DNA of 64,000 bases from contig OX359189.1 of assembly GCA_947172415.1 (NCBI GenBank), positions 6,834,501 through 6,898,500 on the forward strand. Reading direction: 5' to 3'. Below are positions 48,154-59,883 of the stretch, piece by piece. The translations under genes were made by a program, and so were the position numbers. Under the pieces are notes generated by a model that saw only the letters and a program-made list of their open reading frames with translations, had not been told where the DNA came from and ran no database searches. How positions within the stretch are numbered: the stretch's first letter is position 1; each line of letters begins with the position of its first letter. This DNA comes from Chondrosia reniformis (Eukaryota > Porifera > Demospongiae > Chondrillida > Chondrillidae).

Positions 48154-51100
48154 TCAGTCAATTTGTGCATAGTTTCCTTCTTTGTCCAATAATGTCAAAG
48201 GGACACTATTACATCCCATCATTTCACTCTTATCAATTATGGATAGCTCAGCATATTCTCCAGCTTGTCCAGTACTAGTACTGTCACTTTTTGCTTCTGT
48301 AATGTCTCTAGAACTTCTATAGGAATAAATCATATGCATATGTAGTACAGTATATATCTATGTATTGTTATGTAATACAATATATTAAGCTGCAACCTGA
48401 AAACCTGACATAAATATACGTACATATGTATTTCTTGCACTTGCTGCTGTTGATTGCCTTGTTTGCCTATAAGATCGATATTAAGATATAATATACACAT
48501 ATACATTATTTTATTTAGAAAACACTGACTGGTAATTTTGTGATAGCAAACTTTAGTCATGATGACTGCTATCAGCAAGAAAACACACAAAAATGCTCCA
48601 CTGAAACCTATCACAAACATTTCCACCACACTGAGTTTGGTTTTGATACCTATACAATATAATATATATATATACGTATAATAAGATAAGTAAAGATACG
48701 TTTTGGAACTACATGTATATACATATTATATGCACTAAAGTGCATGGTTTTCAGAACATAAGGGAGTTGAAAAAATCGAAACTGATCATGAGTAATAAAC
48801 AACAAGATTTTATAAGCTCACATATTATACGTATATTTTTTATATAAATGTATTAGCATTTTGGCTTGGGAAAAATTGGTTAACTATACTGCATATATAC
48901 AGTATAGTTACAGGGAGTCAGACACTGAAATTGCTGTATCAGTATGTTTATGTGCCTGCTAATCATTTTAAGTGATATACAAAGTATAAAGAATAACACT
49001 TTGTCATTTGCTTTGAAGTTTCAATTACATGCGGTCTGTGGGATCGAAATGAGGATGATTCATATTCAGCAAGAGGAGATTTGCTAGTCTTGCAGTCCAA
49101 AATCATCCAATCATATACATTGATTTTTGATTTTTAGGGACCTTAGATTATTTAGACCTTAGATCAGATTATTTTCTTAATTTGTTTAACTGGAAATTAT
49201 ATAGGACACATGTGCGTATATGTCAAATTTATAAGTTGCATTTCAATCTTGTTTGCTTGAATGGGAACAATATACATATAATCATTATAAGCATTATGAT
49301 CCCACCTTCATCTTCAATAATTATCACTGTGGAATTGTCAATTACTGTGTCATTATATAATAATTCCACCACAAGGGTCTGTACAGACTTTATATCTGCT
49401 AAATTCAACACAGCCCTTCCACCGGTGAGTGTCTCTGTTACATTCAGCTCTCTACCATCAGGCGGGTACATCCTACACTTGAGCTCAAATTCCCTGTAAA
49501 GCTCTTCATCCTGACATGGAACCATGCAAGTAACTGATATTATCTTTGAAGTGACTGTCCACATTAAATGAAGTATTTTAGACCCTACAGATATTACATA
49601 TTTAACAATAGAGGGTGTCTCACTTGATTACAGTGACATCTAAAACAAGTAATACCGTAGTTCAGGAAATTTTCGTGTTCGGAAATTTTCGTGGGAAAAA
49701 TTTTCGTGTTAAAATATTTTCGTGGTCTGGGGGTTACCACGATATTGTATTATTCGTTGTTAAATATATTTCGTGTGATAAATTTTCGTGGTTTGAGCCA
49801 ACCACGAAAATATTTTAACAACGAAAATTTCCCGAATTACGGTAATAACTAAAATATTATTAATGCAATAATAGAGTAAGGATTTCTTCTAATTGTGCAG
49901 ATCATTATATTTTGAAATGATCATCTTTTAGAGTGTCTAAAGACATAGTTTTGTTGTCTCTTCTTGTTTGTCAAACAAATTGGTGTCAAGTCGAAAGATG
50001 ATCCTTTCAAGAGATACTTAATTACCATAATAATTATTTATATTGACACGTATTAGACCACATTGGGATATATTATAATTTTACAGGTGGAAATATCTTT
50101 CCCTTGGGGTCACTTATGCTACAGCAAATGTGGAATAGTTGTCACAGTGGTTTCCTAAACATTACAAGTGACCATATACTGTAGGACATCACATGCTTAT
50201 CACTCTATGTGAACAAAGGGATGATATAACTTTCGACCCCTTTGCTGATAGATTCTCTACAGTATAGGAAAGCTGTTTCATGTGATAGTATGCATAACGG
50301 AATTGAAATTATGCCTGTATTTAAACATCTACTTACGTATATGTAAAATAAATTTTAAGGTTGTACCGGGAGCAAATATATACTATATATATAAATACAG
50401 CCGCTTATATTCTTTTAAACTAAATTTAAATGTCATTTTTTCGATATATAAAGATATTGCATACCTCAGAACACCAAACTAGACCAAACCTATAATACGT
50501 ACTTAACTGTGCAACTATTGCTAGGAAAATTTACCATTTGTATGATGATTTTACCTGATATCTCAATACTGTTAGTGAGATTAGTTCCTTTAACTGATAC
50601 TGTGAAGATATAAGGTCTTGATACTACTGGTAGCAGCAGTCTACCTGTCTCATAAGTTTCTCCTAGCTGAAAGAGAACACTGCCTTCAGAGAGTACATTT
50701 GAGAGGTTATCTTTCTCCTCTATTCTCTCAATTTGATAATGTAAGGTAGCTTTACTTGAATTCAGACATTTCTCAACGTAGGGATCAGAAAACTACATAC
50801 ACATAATACAGTTGGGAAGTAAAACATACTCAGTGACACTGCAGTCAAACATGTAATCGGAACACTATGCGTACTAGATATATAATACATACTATATAAT
50901 ACATATTATATATACTGATCAATTAGAAGTCAAACTACACATATCCTCAGGACCTGCTTATAAGCACTTACAGCTATTTTGAATTTCATGGGCATCAGAG
51001 GGCAATCTTTGTCAGGCAGTACTAAAATATTCATTGATGCTTTTGCTGTGAAATACAAAAAAAATAATACAAGTGCTATACCTGATCTGAAGGTATATAT

Positions 51101-52339
51101 ATATATGTATGTATATAAAATTAATTAATTGACATATCTGAGGTGATCTTTATAATGCATGGGTAATTATAATCATTATACCGGTATATGAACATACTAA
51201 AAATTAAGGTATTATACTTATATATAATTAGTCATTGAAATTTGCATTAACTGATGTGTTAAATTGAGTGTAAATTCATAACCATGCAGTGTTGAAAGTG
51301 TTAAAATTATTTTGTGATTAATTCCTAATGTTACCATCACTCACAAAAATTATCACTGATAGCTTCTCCTAAACTTCCTGTTCCACATCTGTTCATAAGT
51401 TGAACTTTAACCAAATAATCCTTACAGTTTTTAGCATCTTCGATTACAAATCTGTAAAGTTCTGAAGCACTGGCAGAGATGACTTGTGACCTAGTCTCTA
51501 TATCACTTCCAACCTCACTCCAAATCACCTGAAACTCAGTTGGTTGTACTGAGCAATAACCTATGCTCCAGCTTACTGAAATATTACTACCAACTCTGTC
51601 TCCTACTATCACATCAACAGTACAAGATGGAGCCCCTACAGTAGTGAGAGTGTATCAATTATTTTTGATTATTATTATTGGTGGTATAGTTGTATTCAAG
51701 ATATTATACATTTTTGAATACCATATGTTTGTGTGTAGCGAGAGGATAGACAATTACAATACAATATATACTGTATACGAAGTCTATATACGTACCAACG
51801 TTAATTACGATACTCTGACTTGAGCTTCTATAGTCTGTACAGTTAACTACTGCTCCATTATCAGCACCTGTGAAGTTAGATATAGTGATATTAGAGTGAT
51901 CTGAGGGACCTCTGCCATCAGTAGTACTAAAGCGCATTGATTGTCTTGTCGCTATACTCCGTGAAGTAGCGTCGTTGATTGATTCCTCGTTTGAGAGGCC
52001 ACTGATGTACCACAAGTGTAACGTCGCGGGTCCATTAGTCCTGCACGAAAACATGGCAACATCTCCATTGCAAAGCGTCTCTGTAATATTACTGATTAGT
52101 GAAATACCTACATTTATAAATGCAAAATGACATACATATAGAAGCGTCTTTCAAAATGGCAAAGGTTTTACAGGAAAACAAAATATTGGTAGCTTTATGT
52201 AAGGCTAATCTTTAATTCACCACATGTACTTACCTTCTCCTATCCCTGTTCCAGTCAGTAGGTGGAATAGGTGAAAATATCTGACAACATTAATCACTGT
52301 TACAGTACCTGCTGCTACTCTCAGTCTCTTCAGCTTCAT
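48154..52339 (-). CDS. R10: four-domain receptor with two YAxL/I motifs
   Basis: Nine exons: 52234-52339, 51796-52107, 51345-51635, 50972-51045, 50555-50792, 49306-49584, 48530-48649, 48424-48466, 48154-48316; 1626 nt, 541 codons plus stop. The leader is long (about 35 residues), with a hydrophobic part after a basic start, so its cleavage is less certain. Ig domain (TLCNGD, FSCRT, LWYISGL, NGAVVNC); FN3 (SVSWS, FQVIWSE, NRCGTG); split third domain; fourth domain (SVTCMVPCQ, ELKCRM); transmembrane helix; a 43-nt Gln-rich microexon; tail with EYAEL (Y509) and C-terminal NYAQID (Y537). Both tyrosines have the +3 aliphatic of an ITIM, but glycine at -2, so they are near-matches. The donor GTCAGT after the membrane exon is the least certain join. 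Confidence 0.8.
49650..49846. mobile_element. Palindromic MITE with AAATTTTCGTG repeats
   Basis: The ends (ACCGTAGTTCAGGAAATTTT and its complement near 49815-49846) are inverted, and the interior repeats TTTTCGTG in both directions. It lies in the R10 intron upstream of the fourth-domain exon. Confidence 0.75.
49905..50020. repeat. Decayed hairpin-family element in R10 intron
   Basis: GATCATCTTTTAGAGTGTCT and TCGAAAGATGATCCTTTC are degenerate inverted ends related to those at 1102-1268. Confidence 0.5.
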
Positions 52340-54201
52340 TATATCAATGGTTCTGTAATAATTGAATCACTGACACACCAGTCCTCAAGCAAAACCACTA
52401 AGATCAAATTAGTTTAGGATTTCACATGTAATATATAGACTATCTGGATCTGAGAGGCAACAGCTAGTATACCAGTGTGAATCTATCACCTTATAACGTG
52501 TGTTGTAACAACTTATCACCTTTTTATAGGTATAGGAAATACTTTAACCAGATGTGTCAGTCACTGCTTCACTGATTCCCCTTTTCTCAATTTCTTTTTT
52601 TCCAAGTTAATTCTTTAAGTATATAAAATGTCTAGATCTCATCCTCAAAAGGATAGTTACATAATATATGAACTGATCAATTGTGACTTTGACCAATTGC
52701 AATTAACCATGCATGTCAATTTATAGTCTTATAGGGTTTAAGTTATCAGCTCTTCCAAACTTGCACATTAGAATTAATTATATTAATCATATTATACTAT
52801 TTCTATGCAAGTGTTCGATATTATTTAATTCAAACCTACATCACATAAATTAAACTCATTGGCAAGATAAAGGCTGCAGTTAGTCCACAGGATTTGTATA
52901 CCATGCCATATGAGACAAACAATGGAGTTTGGCTAATCCTACTACTTAAACCTATATTTAAACTTTTTTGATTTTTTACAGAATACCAATACGTACTGTT
53001 TAACATTGGTATATCTTTACTATCTATATGGTATATACCTTTTGATATACTTCAAGGAATATAATATCCAGGAATAATTTTTTGAAGCCTTTTGAATGGT
53101 CAGGTTTCAAAGGATACAAAAGGTAATTTATAATTGGAAATGTGGCTAATCAAAAACTGGAAACCTGTGAAATCAATCTTTCTAAAATAATACTGTGAAA
53201 CCTGGCAAGTCAAAAGGTTTCAAATAATATGTAGATTTATTATTTGTTCCTTTTTTCCTCTTATTGTTATAGAAAACTTAATTGCTATACAAATCTGAAA
53301 TGCCACATATAGTATATAGTTCCTTACTCATGTTGCTATAACACAAGCAGTAGACATTAAATTATATTGTTACCAAAAATAGTAGCATTGCAACTAATAT
53401 AATTATAGAAGAGATGTATTATATATACAGTATCTTAATTAATGTGATTGGTATTATGAGCTTATAGCCACATTTGGGCTATAACATATTAGGACTTCTC
53501 AGTTGGTTTGTTATTAAACCACAAGAGATACATGCAGACTTAGAATTTATGCATGGTCCCAAATTTAATACATGTACAAGTCTTCCTCTGATGAATGTCT
53601 CTGCTACAATATACATAAATTGTCCCTTAGCATTTGGTGAATATCCTCAAGATCCATATGTACGGCTTTCATCCTGATATTTATATACACAAATATGCAA
53701 GTACGTATATACTTTTCAGTGGTTGTCCATGTTAAGTTATATGAGTTTAATTAGAACATACAGACATTAGCTAATTTGTCTATACGTTCGTATATGATAA
53801 CTGATGGTATATATGCATGAAGGTATTATATAGACTTATATTGATATATATTGACGCTTATATAGGAATGCCTATAGCTTGCAGGCTTCTCCTACTACAA
53901 GTGGTAGTCAGTTTCCTAATATTACATGTAACAAGTCACTGCAGGACATTATATAATTACATGTACGTATATATCACCATGTATTATACAATTATATTCA
54001 TGCCAGGAATTATAGCTTTATATAATAATTTTGCCTTATCACACACTGTCTTTTGTTTTGCTATACCTTTCCAAATGTATATTGTTGCAAGTTTCATACC
54101 TGAGGTCTCCCTCCCCATCAAACACTTCATTTTTGGTTTAATTGTGAATTATAATGAATATATAATCAAGAAAAAACATTGTCAATGACCTCTGTCACAT
54201 G
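52340..54201. other. Spacer between R10 and R11
   Basis: The first few hundred bases upstream of the R10 start are the likely promoter. An S-family exon relic lies at 52835-52955. A short plus-strand frame at 53474-53677 has no leader, no splice context and no recognised domain. Nothing else was found. Confidence 0.45.
52835..52955 (-). pseudogene. Relic of S-family exon 5
   Basis: AACCTACATCACA, then TTAGTCCACAGGATTTGTAT and AAACCTATA, match S2 exon 5 with its splice sites (37403-37515). SCGLT is still readable, but the cysteine-rich end is shifted and several codons longer. It shows that an S-type gene once stood inside the receptor cluster. Confidence 0.5.
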
Positions 54202-57200
54202 TCAAGCATGCATTTCAACTTTAGCATAGCCTTCCTGATCAATCTTAACAGGATTCTCTTTAATTTCTAACTTTGACCTGTCTACTGGCTTTAGTGAAGC
54301 ATATTCACTTGGTGATTCAGCAGCATGACTTGCTTCTTGTCTTTCATCAGTTTTTGTTTCTGTAGCTTTGGGATAAGAAGATGAAGATTTCACTGAAATA
54401 TCAATTTAAAAATATTTTTGAGGAGGCTTAGAATAATTATATAGATACACATTCGTTTTAATGAAGTAATAAGGGGTTTTTGTTGCGTTCATAATGAGTA
54501 TACTAATTTATTGAGACTCAGCAACAATTGTATTTAAAAACAAATTGAACGTTTCAACCTGGAGGTCTTGACTCTGGACCCTATTTGGAAAGACATCTAT
54601 TTGACCCATCAACACATGTTTTCATTAAATTTATTTTTATCCTCATTAATTATTCACCGCCTTTTTACATTACATCTTCACTCAACTCATGTCACAATTT
54701 TTCTATTTAAAAAGCTTGTAATCCCCTCTTCCTCATTATGCTGATGAAGACCTCCGGGTCGAAACGTTCAATTTGTTTTTAAATACAATTGTTGCTGAGT
54801 CTCAATAAATTAGTATACTCATTCAATTTAATATACAACTGCAGTTAAAAGATTAATAAAATCTTTTGTCATCATATATACATTGTGTATTTATTAAGAA
54901 ATAACATTTAAAACCAGACATTAACATAATTTCTGAAAACAATTATAGGGGAGCCTACGGCGCCCAAAAAGAAGAATTGACATTTGTTGGCTTACCTTTA
55001 GTGCATTTAATTAAATAGAAGCAGATTACAATACTAGCAGCAATCAAAATTAAGAAGCATAATATTCCTATAATTACACCAGCAATGCCACCAGGAGACA
55101 GTGAGTTGGATGCTACATATAGTAGATAAGAGATATAACAAGAAATTGCTGTGCACGTTATGCAAGTTAAATTAAATGGTATCTTTTTATACAACATACA
55201 TTCCAGTGACATATACAAATTATACATACTCTCTGATATAAAAGTGATACTGCAATTAAGTAAAACTCCTGATATCACTTTCAACTGTGGTGCATGTGTT
55301 TATACAGTTATACTGTATAAGTTATCTGTAGTTAAAGCCCTGAGGTTAGGACTACATATATATACGCATGCATAGCCAAGTTTAAATATTGGTAAAATCT
55401 GCAACTTCTCGACTGGGTTGTTTTAAACCTATAATATTAGACCAAGATTCTAATATTTAAGTGCTATTGATACATATAAATTTTGAAGTGATCGTATTGT
55501 TATTGATTTTGCAGGCGAAAATGGTCTAGAATTGTGAAAAGTGGCCTTCAGGCAGTTAACTGTTTTATGCTGCATTGTCATGGCATTCAAGTAGCCCAGT
55601 ATTTATAATACAGAGAAGAAATGAGTAATATTTATTCAGTGACTAAAGAATAACAGAAAAATTAAAATGGATGCCAAATTTATAATTAGTGACTGGATAT
55701 ATATACATGTAATATGTTATGGCCCAATGTATGGGGTGCCAAACGTGTCAAAATGTAGCATTCTCTCTGTTAGGGATATCAGGCTCTGATATAAAACATA
55801 TCATGACCTGATATATATGCATACATATCATAAGCTGATATTAAAACATATCATAAGCTGATATTAAAACATATCATAAGCTGATATTAAAACATATCAT
55901 AAGCTGATATGAAAACATATCAGGACCTGATATTAAAACATATCATAAGCTGATATGAAAACATATCAGGACCTGATATTAAAACATATCATAAGCTGAT
56001 ATGTTTTCATATCAGCTTATGTTATGTTTTAATATCAGCTTATGATATGTATGCATATATATCAGGTCATGATATGTTTTATATCAGAGCCTGATATCCC
56101 TAACAGAGAGAATGCTACATTTTGACACGTTTGGCACCCCATACCAACGAATACTAGTATATATACCACTCATGCAGGAATTATGAGTATGACCCAGGAT
56201 GTGTTTCAATAGGAAAGGCTAAAGGTTAAACTCTGACTTCTTCCTGTGTTAAAGCATGTCACCCTGTGGTCAATTTATTTTACCCTCAGTCCTTCCACCC
56301 TTGGGAGATGTATGTATATATGATTGATCACCTCAGTAACTGGTAACACCTCCATATATATATAGATCAGTATAATAGTAGTATTATTGTTAATCAGCAT
56401 TTCACACGGTATATATGGCATAATATACTCCGTTGCCAGGGCAACCGCCTGTGTTTAAATTTCGTAACCGTGCTATAACAGGATTTAGGAAGCTATATAC
56501 TGCATTGGCTTCTTAAATCCTGTTATATCCCTGACCAAATATGGTAAACTAAGACGTTTCTACTTGGAGGGTGGACTATTCTCCTTTCATTTAGGACAGT
56601 TGGAGTAGTCAGGGCAAGAGCATTCTATGAAGTCGTCAGCGTTTAAGCAAAACCAACTAGATGCTAGATGAACCATCCTGAAAGTCCCGCCAAAATAACG
56701 ATAAAAAACGACGGAGTATATATCACTCATACCACACTTTGTGTATATGGTAACGCGCCCTTGTGACTCGTACGCATAAAATCCATATACACCTCAGCGC
56801 CGTGGTATAATTAATACTTATAATGTTCCCCATTACAGTCCATTACCATGTCATTAGCTCTTAAGGTATAAACTCACCACTTTCCCCATCACTTTCATCT
56901 CCATTTACAGTAATAACTTTCATTTCAGTGACAATATTATCTGACACAAGTTCAACTATAATCCTTTGAATGGGTTGAGCATCATTCTCTATTGTTAAAT
57001 TCAATTCAGCTCTTCCATTAATGAAGTTTTCAGTGACACTCCACTCTGTATTGTTAAATGGATATGCTCGACATTGAAAGTGTTGGCTCAGTATGTCAAT
57101 ATTACAACTAGATCTGCATGTGACTGTGTATAGCTTGTCTTTCACTTTCAAATCAACTTGAAGAATGTTATCAGAACCTATATATATATGTACGTACAAA

Positions 57201-58956
57201 GCTATTTTGATAAAATGGATAAATTAATATGTACATATTTACCTTCAAAATTAACATACATAATTATGAAAATGTGACTTTTATATAATACAGCTGTAAA
57301 CTTTGTAACTCACTGTGATTATAAGAAAACAATTTTATACTTCTGAATCATTAATTTGATATAACACACACTTACATAAATAAATTAGTCTCGGGAATAC
57401 AAAATTACATAATACAATTATATATGTTCTGGTGTTCCACATAATAATAATAGCATATATATCACACACATATATACAAATATATAGGTACATTATAATG
57501 TTTACTTGGTATCGGTTGTGTTTCCTCAAATCCTTTTCCTTGTGTGGACACAGTTATATAGTTGTTTCCCACTGGCAGTACAAAAGGTGAAGTACTGTAC
57601 AACACGTCTCTTCCTCTGTACACTTCACTACCAGTTGCTATAACCACTCCTCGTTCACTTGTCACATTGTATGTCAGGTTGACACCAAACATTGAAAAAC
57701 ATTCATTAACATGGATATCTGTAAACTTCAAAAAACCATAATTACTATTATATATGAACTGATAACATGAAATATATCATAAAAACATAATATTATTATA
57801 TGTAGCAATGCAGCAGTATCTAATGTTATATAAATAACTGTTACAATTACCTCAACCATAAAGTGAATTTTTCCGCGTGGACACAATGATTCACTTTTTA
57901 TAGTTAAGACCATTCCTCCTTTGAATTCTACTGAATTTACAAAGGAATATTAATATAATCTGTCATATAGAACAAAGTTCATTATAACTTTGGTGTTGAA
58001 AATACTTTTTAACCTGTTCACATACAATGAGAGTCTCTTTTGATGGTATAAACTACTATATAGTACTTAGAGGAAACAGAATATTATGTATATAATATGA
58101 TCATATCGAAAAGTTTAAAACTAAGCATCTTCTTCCTCTATATCTGTGCTATCAGCATTACTGATACATGCAGAAAGCTTGAATAAAATATATATCAAGA
58201 ACACAATATACTCTATCATTCAATAAGACATGTACAAGCATTAAATCACAATTCACCAACTAAAATTTCAGCCAATGTACTTGAATCCAATTTACTGTCA
58301 ACACACTGTAGAGTAGCTCCAGTATCTTCAGGTACCAAATTAAGAATGGTCAATAGTGATGGATTGGCACCATGATTAACATCAGGTGAGGTGAAACGTA
58401 TTCCTTTTGTATTTAAACTAAATGCTGTTATTGAAGTTTCATTTGAAACACCACTCAATCCTCTGATTGTCCAAAAGGATGGTCCCTCAGTCGGTGTACA
58501 AGTAAAGTTTTGGTTCTCCCCTTCACATAACTGTAATCTTCCGTTTGGAATAAGCTGAGGATCTATTACGAATATACGTATAAATAATAGTATACGTACG
58601 TAATACGGTATAAAGGGTTGCATGTCGATCAATTTTTTTATTATAATAATATAATCACATTTTTATAGGGATATTGCTTGAAAGGGGGAGTATTATTGCC
58701 ATTATCCTGTACTGTCTTCCATGGGACTTAGACAAGAGATCTAGACCACTTTAAAATGTATCTTAAACTTAAAGTAAAGTTTTACTGTAGTATTATAGAT
58801 AACCAATGTAATTATGAATATACTTATATACGTTTAATGTACACTTTAAGATTATACACATTCTCAATATCTAATAAACCTACTCTGTTCTGTCGTGACC
58901 AAAATATTCTGACAGATTACCACGAAGTAGAAAGAGTATGGCAAATGCGTTGCCAT
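54202..58956 (-). CDS. R11: receptor lacking the FN3 exon, ITIM-like tail
   Basis: Seven exons: 58884-58956, 58257-58562, 57851-57930, 57506-57725, 56878-57177, 54996-55112, 54202-54392; 1287 nt, 428 codons plus stop. The leader (YFVVICQNILV) is followed by an Ig domain (QLCEGE, FTCTP, FWTIRGL, TGATLQC) nearly the same as in R12. The FN3 exon found in R12 is absent from the 326 bp before the next exon; because domain exons are phase 1-1, the frame survives. Then come the split third domain (FTDIHVNECF), the fourth domain (YTVTCRSSC, QHFQCRAY), the transmembrane helix, and a tail with SEYASL (Y396, full ITIM match) and GYAKV (Y421, near-match). The 1.8-kb intron before the membrane exon holds a large palindrome. 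Confidence 0.8.
54494..54822. mobile_element. Hairpin MITE with about 80-bp arms in R11 tail intron
   Basis: TGAGTATACTAATTTATTGA and its complement bound the element. Inner arms include AATTGAACGTTTCAACCTGG against CTCCGGGTCGAAACGTTCAA. It is the best-preserved member of the GAAGACCTCYGGGTCGAAACG family here. Confidence 0.75.
55730..56143. mobile_element. 414-bp palindromic element with internal ATATCATAAGCTGATAT repeats
   Basis: Terminal inverted repeats of about 110 bp start TATGGGGTGCCAAACGTGTC. Inside, ACATATCATAAGCTGATATT units are repeated several times in tandem, with some CAGGACCTGAT variants, each itself a small palindrome. It lies in the R11 intron and is non-coding. Confidence 0.8.
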
Positions 58957-59883
58957 TTTGAAATGAAATAATACATAATGCTATAATGAGTTCAACACAC
59001 GCGCATTAGAGTATTATATAATATGTTATTGTGTATTATCTTATACATATGATTAATTATATTATCAGACTTATACAAATGAAATTGCCATCCCTTTTTA
59101 TTTTGGCGAACATTTTGTAGTATTCATATACATAAGGGAATGTCAGTGAAAGCATTATAAAGTATATAACAAGTAAATCTCAAAGTCATAAACTCAAACA
59201 TAATTATTGGTCCAAAAAAATTCCTTTTCTATATAGGATTAATGCTGACTCATTTTATATATCTCTGACAGTTTAAAAGGGATACTGACTCCTTTCCTAA
59301 AGCACAATGGCCAGATGTCACAACAATACTTTCTTCACATGACATTGTTATATGCTATATAGGTTGCTATACTTCAGGCTAGTGCACCCAAACACAGAAG
59401 TGTATGGTTAAGTTACTTAAATTTCAGTATATATGCATGCAACTTCTGTATGATTATAGCCTTATCATATAATCACTGTCTTGTTTCGATACTTTTTGCA
59501 GATGTATTAGTGAACACTGCCATTCCTATTTCTAACATCATCTTTGTAAATGTTTTTTATTTACTTTAACTCATGGTCTTGGCAAGGTTTATTGTGCAGG
59601 AAGATGGTATAATACTCTGTCAGTTGGTCTTTTAATTTAGACATTCAATGAAAGGTGAAGCTATTAAGTTTATATAACAAGCTACTGTAGCAGAGGACAC
59701 TCTCAGGATGCAGGTGTTGTGTGGTCTGGTTTGTGTATGACTTTGTTGACATACGTAAGTAAATAAATGAAAATTAACTTATATAGTTCAAACCAAATGC
59801 AGCCAAATATCTATTTATTGACAAAACATTCAATGTTTTTCAGTACATGTCTTGGTACTGTATAGAAAATTTGAAAAACTATT

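Noticed and set aside
53474-53677. Possible gene with a 67-codon frame
   Set aside because: No signal peptide, splice partners or recognisable domain; length is expected by chance.
55780-56000. CRISPR-like spacing of ATATCATAAGCTGATAT repeats
   Set aside because: Units abut with no spacers, lie within long inverted arms, and the context is an animal intron.
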